From contig NZ_CP015124.1 in assembly GCF_001678945.1 (NCBI RefSeq), forward strand, positions 1,364,001 to 1,428,000: DNA of 64,000 bases. Reading direction: 5' to 3'. Numbering within the stretch: the first letter of the stretch is position 1; the number at the start of each line of letters is the position of its first letter. Of the stretch, positions 34,052-43,951 are shown piece after piece. The notes under the pieces were generated by a model, which saw nothing but the letters and a program-made list of their open reading frames with translations, was not told the DNA's origin and made no database searches. The stretch comes from Phaeobacter gallaeciensis. GTDB taxonomy: Bacteria; Pseudomonadota; Alphaproteobacteria; Rhodobacterales; Rhodobacteraceae. Both the position numbers and the translations under genes were made by a program.

Positions 34052-35154
34052 GAGAAGGTCTTTCTTGGGTCGAAGGCGTCGCGGATGCCTTCAAAGATAA
34101 AGACAAGAAGCGACAGCATGATTGCGAAGGTGAAGAAGGCGGTGAAGGCCAGCCAGGGCGCTTCAAGGTTCTGTTTCGCCTGCAGGGTCAACTCGCCCAG
34201 CGAAGGCGCCGAGGACGGCAGGCCAAAGCCGAGGAAATCGAGCCCCGCCAGCGAAGAGATAGTGCCGGTCACGATGAAGGGCATCATCGTCAGGGTCGCC
34301 ACCATGGCATTCGGCAGCATGTGGCGGAACATAATGGTCATGTTGCCAACACCCAGCGCCTTGGCCGCGCGCACGTACTCCAGATTGCGCGCCCGCAGGA
34401 ATTCAGCGCGCACCACCCCGACCAGCGCTGTCCAGCCAAAGAGGATCATCAGGAAGACCAGCAGCCAGAAACTGCGCCCCAGGATCGCGAACATGATGAT
34501 GATCACATAAAGCGTTGGGGTCGAGCTCCAGATCTCGATAAAGCGCTGGAACAGAAGATCCAGCCAGCCGCCAAAATAGCCCTGCACGGCGCCTGCCGCG
34601 ATGCCGAGAACGGTCGCCGCACCTGTCACGATCAGGGTAAAGACGATGGACAGGCGGAAGCCGTGGATGACCCGCGCCAGCACGTCCCGCTTGGTATCAT
34701 CGGTGCCTAAGAGGTTCTGCCCGTTTGGCGGCAGCGGCGCGGCACCGGGCCGGTCCACCGTGGTGTTAAAGCTGTAGGGAATCGGCGGCCAGATGGTCCA
34801 GCCTTCGTGGAAATCTTCCCCTGCAAAGGTGCCAGCCGCGATCTGTTCCATGATCCCTTCAGGGTCATCAAAACAGTCCAGATTGCCGCCCGAGCGGATC
34901 AGGCATTCGACCTCGGGGTCCTTGTACACCGCCTCGGTCCTGAAATCGCCGCCAAAGGCGGTTTCGGGATAGAACTTGAAGATCGGCATGTGCAATTCGC
35001 CGCGATAACTGACCAGAATCGGTTTGTCGTTGGCGATGAACTCGGCAAACAACGACAGCACGAACAGCACCGAAAAGATCCAGAACGACCAGAAAGCCCG
35101 CTTGTTGCGGCGGAAATTGTTCCAGCGGCGCTGGTTGAGTGGGGACAATGCCAT
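34048..35154 (-). CDS. yejE: Peptide ABC transporter permease (YejE-like)
   Basis: This 368-residue inner membrane permease has an N-terminal helix (about 21-41), a ~100-residue periplasmic insert, and a C-terminal BPD_transp_1 domain with five more helices. The EAA-like coupling loop region is RAAKALGVGNMTIMFRHMLPN. The FRRNKRAFWSFW start is typical of YejE. It pairs with YejB; the 3-bp gap to yejB and 4-bp overlap with yejF indicate one operon. Confidence 0.93.
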   Translation of the reverse strand: MALSPLNQRRWNNFRRNKRAFWSFWIFSVLFVLSLFAEFIANDKPILVSYRGELHMPIFKFYPETAFGGDFRTEAVYKDPEVECLIRSGGNLDCFDDPEGIMEQIAAGTFAGEDFHEGWTIWPPIPYSFNTTVDRPGAAPLPPNGQNLLGTDDTKRDVLARVIHGFRLSIVFTLIVTGAATVLGIAAGAVQGYFGGWLDLLFQRFIEIWSSTPTLYVIIIMFAILGRSFWLLVFLMILFGWTALVGVVRAEFLRARNLEYVRAAKALGVGNMTIMFRHMLPNAMVATLTMMPFIVTGTISSLAGLDFLGFGLPSSAPSLGELTLQAKQNLEAPWLAFTAFFTFAIMLSLLVFIFEGIRDAFDPRKTFS

Positions 35155-35157
35155 GGC

Positions 35158-36246
35158 TCAGCCCTCTCTCTTTTCAAAGTCGATGCGTGGGTCGACCAGC
35201 ACATACATGATGTCCGACACGATCCCCACGACGAGGCTCATCAGGCCAAAGATGAACAGCGTGCCAAAGATCACCGGATAATCACGCGCCACGGCGGCCT
35301 CAAACCCGAGACGCCCCAGCCCGTCGAGCGAGAAGATCGTTTCGATGATCAGGCTGCCTGAGAAGAAGACGCCGATGAACACCGCCGGGAAGCCCGCGAT
35401 CACGATCAGCATGGCATTGCGGAACACATGGCCATACAGAACCCGTCGTTCGCTCAGCCCCTTGGCCCGGGCTGTCATCACGTATTGTTTCTTGATCTCA
35501 TCCAGGAAGGAGTTCTTGGTCAGCAGCGTCAGCGTCGCAAAAGCCCCGATGGTGGAGGCGATGACCGGCAGCGCGATGTGCCAGAAGTAATCCCCAATCT
35601 TGGCCAGCAGGCTTAGCTCCTCCCAGTTGTCCGAGGTCAGCCCCCGCAGCGGAAAGATCTGCCAATAAGAGCCACCGGCAAAGAGCACCAGCAATAGGAT
35701 CGCGAACAGGAACGAGGGGATCGCATAGGCCGCGATAATCATGCCACTGGTCCAAGTATCGAAACGCGACCCGTCGCTCAGCGCCTTGCGGATGCCCATC
35801 GGGATCGAGATCATATAGGCGATCAAGGTCGACCACAGGCCCAGCGAAATCGACACCGGCATTTTCTCCATCACCAGTTCGGTGACATCGATCTTGCGGA
35901 AATAACTTTCGCCGAAATCGAACCGAAGATAGTTGCCGATCATCTGGATGAACCGCTCCAATGGCGGCTTGTCTAGACCGAATTGCGCGTTCAACTCTTC
36001 GATCAGCTCCGGCGGCAGGCCCTGACGACCCGCATAGTTGTCATTCGATCCAAGGGTTTCCGTGGCCCCCGCATCGCCGCCACCACCGGCAAAGCCTTCG
36101 AACACATCACCACTGCCCTGCATCTGGGCAATGATCTGTTCCACCGGCCCGCCCGGCACAAATTGCACCAGGGCAAAGTTGATCACCATGATCCCGAACA
36201 GGGTCGGGATCACCAGCAGGAAACGCCGCAGAATATAGGCTGCCAT
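35158..36246 (-). CDS. yejB: Peptide ABC transporter permease (YejB-like)
   Basis: The protein has 362 residues starting [24 protein letters not shown], the standard DppB/YejB N-terminal helix. A Gly-rich insert in the periplasmic region (about residues 48-60) precedes six helices and the coupling motif [19 protein letters not shown]. Forms the channel with YejE. Confidence 0.94.
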   Translation of the reverse strand: MAAYILRRFLLVIPTLFGIMVINFALVQFVPGGPVEQIIAQMQGSGDVFEGFAGGGGDAGATETLGSNDNYAGRQGLPPELIEELNAQFGLDKPPLERFIQMIGNYLRFDFGESYFRKIDVTELVMEKMPVSISLGLWSTLIAYMISIPMGIRKALSDGSRFDTWTSGMIIAAYAIPSFLFAILLLVLFAGGSYWQIFPLRGLTSDNWEELSLLAKIGDYFWHIALPVIASTIGAFATLTLLTKNSFLDEIKKQYVMTARAKGLSERRVLYGHVFRNAMLIVIAGFPAVFIGVFFSGSLIIETIFSLDGLGRLGFEAAVARDYPVIFGTLFIFGLMSLVVGIVSDIMYVLVDPRIDFEKREG

Positions 36247-36255
36247 GGGACGGGC

Positions 36256-38190
36256 CTACCGCAACGCGCCAGAGGCCTTGAGAGCGGCCTCCTTTTCGGC
36301 GTTCACCCACCACAGATCCATCGTGCCCGGCGCATAGGGCGGCAGGTTTTCGGGGTATTCATACATGCTCCAGTAGGCGATCCAGTTCACGTCCAGATAC
36401 CAAGTGGGAACCATGAACCGTTTAGCCCGCAGCACCCGGTCCAGCGCGCGGGCGCTGGCGTGGAGTTCCTCCTCGGTGGTGGCCTTGACGATATTGTCGA
36501 TCAGCGCGTCCACTGCCGGATCGGCCAGCCCTGCGGGATTGAACACCGAATATTGGTGCGCCTCCGATCCGAATTGCTGATAAAGACCCGTCGAAGGTTC
36601 CAGCGACTTCGGATAGGCAAAGCTCACCATATCGAAATCCTTTTCCCGGCGACGGCTGGTGTATTGCGCGAAATCCACCCGGTTCAGCTTGGCATCGATC
36701 CCCATGGTGATGAGGTTCGCGACATAGGGCTGTACGATGCGTTCCAGCGTCGGGCTATCGAGCAGGAATTCGATCTGCATGACCTCGCCCGCCGCATTGC
36801 GGCGCACCCCGTCATCGCCAACGGCCCAGCCTGCCTCATCCAGCAGTTTCATCGCCCGGCGCAGATTGCGGCGGTCCGATGGACGTCCCGGTTTCGAAGC
36901 GTGTGCCATCACTGGTTCAGTGGTCAGGATGGTGGGGTCGATCTGGTCGCCCAGCGCCTCGAGCACTTCTTTTTCGCGCCCTTCTGGCAGGCCCTTGGCC
37001 TCTAGCGCACTGTCCTGCCAGAAGGAGGAGCGGTGCCGGAACAACCCGTATTGCAAGCTTTCGTTGGTCCATTCGAAGTTGAAGGCCAGTTGCACCGCTT
37101 CGCGCACGCGGATGTCCTGGAACACGGGACGCAGCAGGTTCATTACAAAACCATTGGCAGCAGGTACGTTACCGTCGGGGATTTCGTCCTTGATGACATC
37201 GCCGCGCGCAACCGCGTCAAACTCATAGGCGGTCGCCCAGCTTTTGGAACTGTTCTCGGGGCGCAGGGTGTAGACACCGGCCTTGAACCCTTCCATCGCC
37301 GCGATGGCATCGCCGAAATACTCGATCCGGATACTGTCGTAGTTGTGGCGGCCGACATTCACATTGAGATCGGCGCCCCAGTAATCCGGATTGCGGCTGT
37401 AGACGATACGCTGATTGATGTCGAAGCTGTCGAGAACATATGGCCCCGACCCGATTCCCGGATCCAGACGCGGCTCATCAAGACGGCGGTTTTCGGGATC
37501 GGCTTCGAACCAGGCCTTGGAGAAGACGGGCGTGCCTGCGACCTGCGAAATCATCGCGCGGCGCGGGAAATCGGGCGAGAAGTAGAATTTGACCCGGTGC
37601 GGGCCAAGCGCCTCGGCCTTGGGGATGCGTTTGCGCACTGCTTCGGCATAGGATTGCAGCCCCTGATCCAGCAGGATGTTATGGGAAAAGACCACGTCAT
37701 CGGCGGTCACAGGCGATCCATCCGAAAACCGCGCTTCGGGGCGCAGGTTGAAGATCACCCAATCCTGGCTTTCGGGGTATTCCAGACTTTCCGCAATCAG
37801 CCCGTAATAGGAGCCCGGTTCGTCATAGGATTCGATCAACAGGCTTTCCAGATGGTAGGAGGACAGCGCCCCGCCCCGCCCCTTGCGGGTAAAGGGGTTC
37901 ATGCTGTCAAAGGTACCGACGGCGGAAAAGGACAGTTCCCCGCCCTTGGGCGCCTCCGGGTTCACATAGTCGAAATGCGCGAATCCTGCGGGGTATTTCA
38001 GTTCACCGAATTCCGCGAACCCATGGCTTTTGATGATTGTCTCTTCGGCGCGGGCCGTTCCTGCCAGCACGGCGACCAGTGCCAGCATCGTCGCGCCCAG
38101 CACCAGCACGCTCTGCATCAGAAAACCAAGCTGCGCTGGCAGCCCCCCGCGCATGGTCTGCGTTCGGGCTGTTATCTGTTGTGATCTCAT
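36256..38190 (-). CDS. yejA: Periplasmic peptide-binding protein (YejA-like)
   Basis: This 644-residue family 5 solute-binding protein has a signal peptide with a hydrophobic core at about residues 24-46 and cleavage near TARA. The mature start HGFAEFGELKYPAGFAHFDY matches YejA proteins, which bind oligopeptides and in enterobacteria are needed for microcin C uptake. The ATG at 38188-38190 was chosen because GGAGG lies 9-10 bp upstream; the frame is open beyond but covers the likely promoter. First gene of yejABEF. Confidence 0.92.
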   Translation of the reverse strand: MRSQQITARTQTMRGGLPAQLGFLMQSVLVLGATMLALVAVLAGTARAEETIIKSHGFAEFGELKYPAGFAHFDYVNPEAPKGGELSFSAVGTFDSMNPFTRKGRGGALSSYHLESLLIESYDEPGSYYGLIAESLEYPESQDWVIFNLRPEARFSDGSPVTADDVVFSHNILLDQGLQSYAEAVRKRIPKAEALGPHRVKFYFSPDFPRRAMISQVAGTPVFSKAWFEADPENRRLDEPRLDPGIGSGPYVLDSFDINQRIVYSRNPDYWGADLNVNVGRHNYDSIRIEYFGDAIAAMEGFKAGVYTLRPENSSKSWATAYEFDAVARGDVIKDEIPDGNVPAANGFVMNLLRPVFQDIRVREAVQLAFNFEWTNESLQYGLFRHRSSFWQDSALEAKGLPEGREKEVLEALGDQIDPTILTTEPVMAHASKPGRPSDRRNLRRAMKLLDEAGWAVGDDGVRRNAAGEVMQIEFLLDSPTLERIVQPYVANLITMGIDAKLNRVDFAQYTSRRREKDFDMVSFAYPKSLEPSTGLYQQFGSEAHQYSVFNPAGLADPAVDALIDNIVKATTEEELHASARALDRVLRAKRFMVPTWYLDVNWIAYWSMYEYPENLPPYAPGTMDLWWVNAEKEAALKASGALR

Positions 38191-38361
38191 CTGCCTTAAC
38201 CTCCGCTGTCCGGTGTTCAAGCGATCCGGATTTCTACCGTATTTCAAGCTAATGGCAGGCAGGCGCAACATTCAAGTTGTGATGCGGTCACTTTCGGGTT
38301 GGGCCAGGGCAATTTCCCATCCTTTTGCGGCACATATTCTCCGACAGGCCCCACAAAAAGC

Positions 38362-38390
38362 GAAAGGCCGCTGAGGATCAGCGGCCTTTC
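38362..38390 (-). terminator. Intrinsic terminator after cycM
   Basis: GAAAGGCCGCTG / CAGCGGCCTTTC with a 5-nt loop. On the minus strand it is followed by CGCTTTTTGTG, ending the cytochrome c transcript that stops at 38430. Confidence 0.9.
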
Positions 38391-38429
38391 AAAACTCAAA
38401 TCCGGTTCTGTACCAGCCGGAGCGACGGT

Positions 38430-38936
38430 TTAGTCGTCGAGGCTGTCCAGATAAGCGATCAGGTTCACGCGGTCCTTGACCTTTTTCAGGCCAGAGAAGC
38501 TCATCGTGGTGCCCGGCGCGTAGTCGGACGGTTTGATCAGGAATTCATTGAGGTTCTCAGCGGTCCATGCGCCTTCCATACCGGACAGGGCACCGGAGTA
38601 ACCAAATCCTTCGGCGCTTGCCTTGGGACGGTCAACCACACCGTAGAGATAAGGACCGGTCGCATTGGCGCCAGCCTCAAGCTTGTGGCACGCGGAGCAT
38701 TTCTTGAAAACCTTGGCGCCTTTGCCAACGTCAGCGGAGGCCATCAGCTCTTCAAAGCTGACTTCTTCCACTTCTTCTTCTGCACCACCTGCCTCTGCCA
38801 CTTCAATCACGTAAGAAGCCTCGCCATGGGCCTCCACATGATACAGTTCCTCTGCGGCCCATTTGCCCAGGAGGAACACGAGGAACGCGCCGCAGAAGCC
38901 TGCAGTCGCTTTGGTAAGGGTCATCGTGTCAAACAT
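38430..38936 (-). CDS. cycM: Membrane-anchored cytochrome c (CycM/c552-like)
   Basis: The protein has 168 residues. An uncleaved N-terminal helix (about 10-28) anchors it in the inner membrane, a Glu-rich linker (about 45-65) follows, and the class I cytochrome c domain has CSACH at residues 80-84 and a likely Met ligand in GTTMSF near 144. The layout matches CycM of Paracoccus and Bradyrhizobium, which shuttles electrons from the bc1 complex to terminal oxidases. It diverges from pheA. Confidence 0.92.
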   Translation of the reverse strand: MFDTMTLTKATAGFCGAFLVFLLGKWAAEELYHVEAHGEASYVIEVAEAGGAEEEVEEVSFEELMASADVGKGAKVFKKCSACHKLEAGANATGPYLYGVVDRPKASAEGFGYSGALSGMEGAWTAENLNEFLIKPSDYAPGTTMSFSGLKKVKDRVNLIAYLDSLDD

Positions 38937-39055
38937 GATCGCGAGTCCATTTCAGCTGTCTGGGAGGGTGTCTAAGGCTTCCCCTCTCAAGTGGCAAGGT
39001 GTAGACAGCGCGACGAAACGCCCGATTGTCCAAGTTTTGCAGGAAAGTCGCACTC

Positions 39056-39889
39056 ATGACCGGAAAAATCGCCATTCAGGGGGAGCTTGGCTCTTACAGC
39101 CACGAAGCCTGCCGCAACGCGCGGCACGACATGGAAGTGTTACCCTGCCGCAATTTTGAGGACACGATCGCAGCAGTGACAAGCGGTCAGGCGGACCTCG
39201 CAATGCTGCCGGTGGAGAATTCGACCTATGGTCGGGTGGCCGATATTCACCGTCTGCTGCCGCACAGCGGCTTGCATATTGTCGACGAGGCATTTGTGCG
39301 GGTGCATATCAATCTTCTGGGCGTGCCCGGTGCCCGGCTGGAAGATATCCGCGAGGCGAAATCGCATCTGGTTCTTCTACCGCAATGCGGACAATTCCTG
39401 CGTAAACATGACATCACCGGCCGGGTCAGCCCCGACAACGCACGGGCCGCCCGCGATGTGGCGGAGGCAGGCGACAAACACGTTGCCGCCCTCGCCAGCG
39501 AGCTGGCCGGAGAGATCTACGGTCTGGATGTGCTGGCCCGCCATATCGAAGACAACGGCGACAACACCACGCGGTTCCTGATCATGTCACGCGAGCCAGA
39601 TTACAGCCGTCGCGGTGCCCATGGCATGATCACCAGCTTCGTGTTCCAGGTGCGCAACATCCCCGCCGCGCTCTACAAGGCGATGGGTGGCTTTGCCACC
39701 AATGGAATCAACATGACCAAGCTGGAAAGCTATATGGTCGACGGCTCCTTCACGGCCACTCAGTTCTATGCCGATATCGAAGGCCATCCTGAGGATGAGA
39801 ACGTACAGCTGGCGATGGACGAGCTGGCCTATTTTACCACCAACGTCGAGATCCTGGGCGTCTATCCCGCTGACAATGGCCGCTACTAA
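39056..39889 (+). CDS. pheA: Prephenate dehydratase with C-terminal ACT domain
   Basis: This 277-residue enzyme makes phenylpyruvate from prephenate. The dehydratase domain starts IAIQGELGSYSHEAC and holds the conserved NTTRFLIMSR near residue 178. The C-terminal ACT domain (about 195-275) has the GINMTKLES motif that binds phenylalanine for feedback inhibition. No chorismate mutase domain is fused, as is usual in alphaproteobacteria. The ATG at 39056 follows AGGAAAG. Confidence 0.95.
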   Translation: MTGKIAIQGELGSYSHEACRNARHDMEVLPCRNFEDTIAAVTSGQADLAMLPVENSTYGRVADIHRLLPHSGLHIVDEAFVRVHINLLGVPGARLEDIREAKSHLVLLPQCGQFLRKHDITGRVSPDNARAARDVAEAGDKHVAALASELAGEIYGLDVLARHIEDNGDNTTRFLIMSREPDYSRRGAHGMITSFVFQVRNIPAALYKAMGGFATNGINMTKLESYMVDGSFTATQFYADIEGHPEDENVQLAMDELAYFTTNVEILGVYPADNGRY

Positions 39890-39913
39890 CCTGTAATTCT
39901 GCGGGCATTAAGA

Positions 39914-39936
39914 CAGCCCACGCCTTTCGGCGGGCT
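39914..39936. terminator. Hairpin between pheA and the SRP RNA
   Basis: AGCCC...GGC paired with GCC...GGGCT around a short loop, lying between the convergent pheA (+) and ffs (-) ends. The T-tract is weak (TATTTTA on plus), so it is a probable rather than a certain terminator. Confidence 0.5.
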
Positions 39937-39957
39937 GGACCTGTATTTTAGGGAAAG

Positions 39958-40055
39958 GTGAGAGGTTGGACATCGACCCAAGCGGGGCTCGTTGTGGCTG
40001 CTTCCTTCCGGACCTGACCAGGTTGGCGAGGCGCTTGCCCGCGCCAACCTCTCGA
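39958..40055 (-). ncRNA. ffs: Small signal recognition particle RNA (4.5S)
   Basis: On the minus strand the universal SRP domain IV core GGTCAGGTCCGGAAGGAAGC is present. It is enclosed by the closing stem GAGAGGTTGG (minus strand, from 40053) and CCAACCTCTC (to 39960). The length of ~97 nt is right for the bacterial small SRP RNA, which with Ffh delivers nascent membrane proteins to FtsY. Confidence 0.96.
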
Positions 40056-40119
40056 ATCCCGATATAGGCGGCTGCCGCAGCAATGACAAGGGGGCCTCCC
40101 CGATCCACCGCTCCGCAGT

Positions 40120-41976
40120 TCAGAGGGCAAGCATCAGTTTCAGAAAGCCTTTTGGTGTCATGCCGCAGTTGCGCACCTGCCCCTCCGGCAATTCATCCAG
40201 ATACTGCACCGCCTCCGGGCTGGTATAGGCGGCAGCCTCGGCGTTGTTGAGCTCGGCAAACCGCCACGGATACTCTTCCTGCGCCAGTGGATCCTCAGGC
40301 AGGCGGCCCGCAACGTAGTCCCGGATCACATCCCGGATTCGCACCGGCGGCAGCGGGATGCTCTCGGCGTCTTTGACCATCTGAAAATTACCACCACCGC
40401 TGACCCGGTAACTGTTGACCACGACGGCAAAACGCTGCGCAGGGGCCACAGGCCGCCCATGCACGCGAAGACGTCGAATGCGCCCTGCCGCCGGGTTGAT
40501 CCGCACGCCAGAGGAGGAAAACCGCGGCGGTGCCGAGAGATCTATTTCGTATTGCAGGCCAAAAAGAACGTCAAAATTATGCCCGGCACGGCTGGGATCA
40601 ACCAGTTCCTGTTCGGTACTGCCTGGGCGGACTTGTTTGAACACACCCGCAGACATTTCCAGCCAGTCCAGCACTTGCGCGCCGGTCGCAACCACCAGCC
40701 TAAGCTCATTCGGGAAGATGTGAAGATCAGCGACGTTGCGCATACACAGATCGCCACGCCCGATGTCGGTATAATGCCCCGGCCCGGAGCGGCCACCGAA
40801 TTTACCCGGCGCCGCCGCGGACAAGAGCGGCAGTTTGCCAACCTCAGTGCCTTCCAGCAGCGGCCTGACCGCTGCCGCCTGCGCTGCTGCTGCAAGTTCC
40901 AGCCCAAGATCGGGCCCAAAGAAAGTAAAGAAGGAGTGCAAAGGCACGTCACTGAAGCCAACTGGCTGACGCATCCGTTCGCGCGTTGAATCATGCGCGG
41001 GGCCAAGCGCGCGGGTCAGTTCAGCGTCCTCCTCGACCAGAGACATCAGATCGCCATTCTCTGCCCTGCTGCAGATGGGTTTGAGGCGGGCGTCCCAATT
41101 CTCCAGCCGCCACCCCTCCGGGCCGTGCGACACCTGCAGATCGATCTGCCCCAAGTGTGAGCCATGCGCACCCGGCATGACCACCGGCTTGGTGAAACTG
41201 TGCTCGGGATCTGGAAGGGTCTTGTGGGTGTGCCCGCCGATCACCGCATCGATTCCCGCCGTGGCCGCGATGGGAAGCAAGGCATTCTCCATGCCCGGCA
41301 CCCTCTCCAGCCCTCCGACACCAGTATGCGCCAATGCGATCACGATATCGCATCCTTCCCGCCGCAGCGCGCTGGCAGCGGCGGCAGCCGCCTGCACCAT
41401 GTCCGCAACCACGACCTGACCTTCCAGAAGATGCGCATCCCATGTTACCGTCTGCGGCGGCAGCACCGACAGGATCCCGATCCGCAGCGGCGGCGCACCA
41501 GCGCAGGCAGGCACCTCCCGCTCCAGAATGGTGGTGCGGGCGAAAGGTAGCTCCCGTCCCTCCTCCACGGCTGTCATATTCGAGCAAATCACCGGACAGG
41601 GTGCCTGCTCCAGCACCTGCTCAAGCGTCTCCAGACCGAAGTTGAAGTCGTGATTTCCAAGCCCGATGGCATCGTATTGCAACACGTTGAAGGCCTGCAT
41701 CAGCGGATGCGGCACGATCGGGTCGTCAGAGGAAATCTCACCAATCGGCGCCCCTTGCAGCCCATCACCATTGTCCAAGAGCAGCACCGTGCCCCCTGCC
41801 TCCCGGACCTCTTGCCGCGCCTCTGCGATCAGGGACGCGACGCGGGACAGGCCGATGCTGGGGTCCGGCCGGTCGGCATAATAGTCGTAGCTGAGCAGAT
41901 TGCTGTGCAGATCGGTGGTTGCCAACAAGCGCAGCACCCCCTTCCCCAATGGCAAGGATTGATCCGGTCCTGTCAT
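40120..41976 (-). CDS. cpdB: Bifunctional 2',3'-cyclic-nucleotide phosphodiesterase/3'-nucleotidase family
   Basis: This 618-residue 5'-nucleotidase-superfamily protein has an N-terminal metallophosphoesterase domain with TTDLHSN, DNGDGLQG, GNHDFNFG and GGHTHK motifs. The C-terminal substrate-binding domain holds the VNSYRVSGGGNF segment. It hydrolyses 2',3'-cyclic nucleotides and 3'-nucleotides. Known CpdB proteins are periplasmic, but this start (MTGPDQSLPLGKGVL) shows no signal peptide, and no better upstream start was found, so location is uncertain. It diverges from nudC. Confidence 0.85.
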   Translation of the reverse strand: MTGPDQSLPLGKGVLRLLATTDLHSNLLSYDYYADRPDPSIGLSRVASLIAEARQEVREAGGTVLLLDNGDGLQGAPIGEISSDDPIVPHPLMQAFNVLQYDAIGLGNHDFNFGLETLEQVLEQAPCPVICSNMTAVEEGRELPFARTTILEREVPACAGAPPLRIGILSVLPPQTVTWDAHLLEGQVVVADMVQAAAAAASALRREGCDIVIALAHTGVGGLERVPGMENALLPIAATAGIDAVIGGHTHKTLPDPEHSFTKPVVMPGAHGSHLGQIDLQVSHGPEGWRLENWDARLKPICSRAENGDLMSLVEEDAELTRALGPAHDSTRERMRQPVGFSDVPLHSFFTFFGPDLGLELAAAAQAAAVRPLLEGTEVGKLPLLSAAAPGKFGGRSGPGHYTDIGRGDLCMRNVADLHIFPNELRLVVATGAQVLDWLEMSAGVFKQVRPGSTEQELVDPSRAGHNFDVLFGLQYEIDLSAPPRFSSSGVRINPAAGRIRRLRVHGRPVAPAQRFAVVVNSYRVSGGGNFQMVKDAESIPLPPVRIRDVIRDYVAGRLPEDPLAQEEYPWRFAELNNAEAAAYTSPEAVQYLDELPEGQVRNCGMTPKGFLKLMLAL

Positions 41977-42313
41977 ATTGCTCTACCCGCAGCCTGCACG
42001 GCGTCTTCCGATCTACGTTTTTTTCTCACGTTCTGACACGAACGCGTTAACCCTTTGAAACAGCGTTTCCTTGATTTGCAAAGTCACCATTTTTGAGGAT
42101 GTTAACGATTGTGGCGCTGATGCCGAAAATTTGACCGGTCTAACGCCAATATCCAGCGGCAGACCGGTGACCCGGCGTTAAACATCCGCTCACAACCATA
42201 AAAATGCATCGACCGCGCTACCCGAACAGGCTGGTCATTGCGCGGTTTTGCCGCCATCAATGCAGGAAATCGGGCCTTAACGCCGGATCCCCTGCCAAAA
42301 GAAGGACAACGAT
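41977..42313. other. Divergent intergenic region, cpdB-nudC
   Basis: About 337 bp with no credible ORF on either strand. It should contain both promoters. Several GTTAAC/GTTAA motifs occur (near 42046, 42110 and 42178), but no clear dyad, riboswitch or known site was recognised. Confidence 0.4.
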
Positions 42314-43300
42314 ATGAAACGGGCCGAAGAGGTGACATTTGGCGGCAAGGGTGGCCTGGACCGCAGCGCGCATCTGCGTGCGGATGCCGAAGCGCTAGAC
42401 GCTGCCTGGGGGGCACAGAATGCACAGGTGCTGATGATGTGGCGCGGTAAACCTCTTTGCCAGCGGTCAGATCCAGAGCGCGGACCGGACGCTCTTGCCT
42501 GGATCTCCACCACGCATCCGGTGGCAGCAGAGTGCCGCGACGCCGCTCTGTTTCTCGGCCTCCTGCCAGATCAAAGCCCAGCCTTCGCCTGCGACATCAG
42601 CAGTTGGCAGCCCGATGCGCTGGACGAGATGGCGCTGGCCAGTTTTGCCGATGTAACGGAGCAGCAGCACCCGGACCTGCCCTCCGGTTATGCTTTCGCC
42701 GAGCTGCGCAGGGTGATGACCCGGCTGACCCCGCTGGAGGCCGAGCTGGCCGCCACCGCCAAGGCGCTGTTTTCCTGGCATGGCTCGCATGGGTTCTGTG
42801 CCCGCTGTGGCCACCCCAGTGATATGGTTCAGGCAGGCTGGCAAAGAAATTGCCCCAGCTGCAAGGCGAGCCATTTCCCCCGCACCGATCCGGTTGTGAT
42901 CATGCTGATCACCCATGGGGACGAAGTCCTGATGGGCCGCTCACCCGGCTGGCCAGAAGGTATGTACTCCCTGCTGGCCGGTTTCGTTGAACCCGGCGAA
43001 ACGCTGGAGGCCGCCGTGCGGCGTGAAGTTCTGGAAGAATCCGGCGTGAAGGTCGGAGAGGTGGAGTACCTGTCCAGCCAGCCCTGGCCCTTTCCCATGT
43101 CGCTGATGTTCGGCTGCCACGGGATCGCGCTGGATCGCGAGCTGACCATCGACCCACATGAAATCGAGGACGCGATCTGGGTCAGCAAGCAGGACATGAT
43201 GACCGCCTTTGCCGGAGAGCACCCGATCCTGAAGCCTGCCCGAAAAGGAGCAATTGCACATTTTCTGTTGCAGAACTGGCTTGCGGATACGCTGGATTAA
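42314..43300 (+). CDS. nudC: NAD+ diphosphatase / NAD-capped RNA hydrolase NudC
   Basis: The protein has 328 residues. A four-Cys zinc site (Cys162, 165, 180, 183) is followed by the Nudix box at about residues 223-245 (GFVEPGETLEAAVRREV, ending EESG). The SQPWPFPMSLM segment (SQPWPFPxS) specific for NudC follows. It hydrolyses NADH and removes NAD caps from RNA. The ribosome site GAAGGA precedes the ATG. Confidence 0.95.
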   Translation: MKRAEEVTFGGKGGLDRSAHLRADAEALDAAWGAQNAQVLMMWRGKPLCQRSDPERGPDALAWISTTHPVAAECRDAALFLGLLPDQSPAFACDISSWQPDALDEMALASFADVTEQQHPDLPSGYAFAELRRVMTRLTPLEAELAATAKALFSWHGSHGFCARCGHPSDMVQAGWQRNCPSCKASHFPRTDPVVIMLITHGDEVLMGRSPGWPEGMYSLLAGFVEPGETLEAAVRREVLEESGVKVGEVEYLSSQPWPFPMSLMFGCHGIALDRELTIDPHEIEDAIWVSKQDMMTAFAGEHPILKPARKGAIAHFLLQNWLADTLD

Positions 43301-43362
43301 AGGGAATATCGCGGCCACGCTGAGAATTGATCAATCAAAACAGGCAAGCAGGCGTCAGAGTC

Positions 43363-43830
43363 ATGGATTTCACGAGTAAAGAAGATATCGATTCACCGAT
43401 CGCCGACGTGTTTGAAGCCCTGTCGGACTTTGAAAGCTTTGAACGCTCGGCCATCCGGCGCGGCATCGACGTGCAACGGATCGGCGATATCAGCACGCCT
43501 GAAAACGGCCTCGCCTGGGATGCCAAATTCAGCTTTCGCGGCAAGGCGCGCGAGCTGCGCATTGCTCTCAAATCCTATGACCCCGTCACCCGCATTCTGC
43601 TGTCCGGCGACAGCAGCGGGCTGAACGGCGAAACCGAGATCGAACTGATGGCGCTGTCGCCGCGGCGCACCCGTGTAACAATTTCGCTCAACCTGACGGC
43701 CAAGACCCTGTCGGGGCGGTTGCTGCTGCAATCCTTCAAACTGGCGCGCGGTTCGCTCAATAAAAAATTCAAAGCGCGCGCGGCAGATTTCGCCCGGCTG
43801 ACCGAAGAACGGTTGAACCGCACGGCCTGA
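43363..43830 (+). CDS. SRPBCC (START-like) family protein
   Basis: The protein has 155 residues. The N-terminal strand and helix SKEDIDSPIADVFEALSDFESF is the usual SRPBCC opening; the fold forms a hydrophobic ligand cavity. No catalytic motif is visible, so a lipid or small-molecule binding role is only possible, not shown. It follows nudC by 62 bp on the same strand. An in-frame ATG 36 bp upstream would lengthen it. Confidence 0.8.
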   Translation: MDFTSKEDIDSPIADVFEALSDFESFERSAIRRGIDVQRIGDISTPENGLAWDAKFSFRGKARELRIALKSYDPVTRILLSGDSSGLNGETEIELMALSPRRTRVTISLNLTAKTLSGRLLLQSFKLARGSLNKKFKARAADFARLTEERLNRTA

Positions 43831-43951
43831 GGGCACCGCATCCGCCTGCACAAATCAGCTAGCTTACCTGGCTTGCTGGTGTTGGCGCGGATTTCTCCGA
43901 CTTTCACACAAGCGAATTGACGACTCGCCCTTCGACCCGCTACCCATTTCA

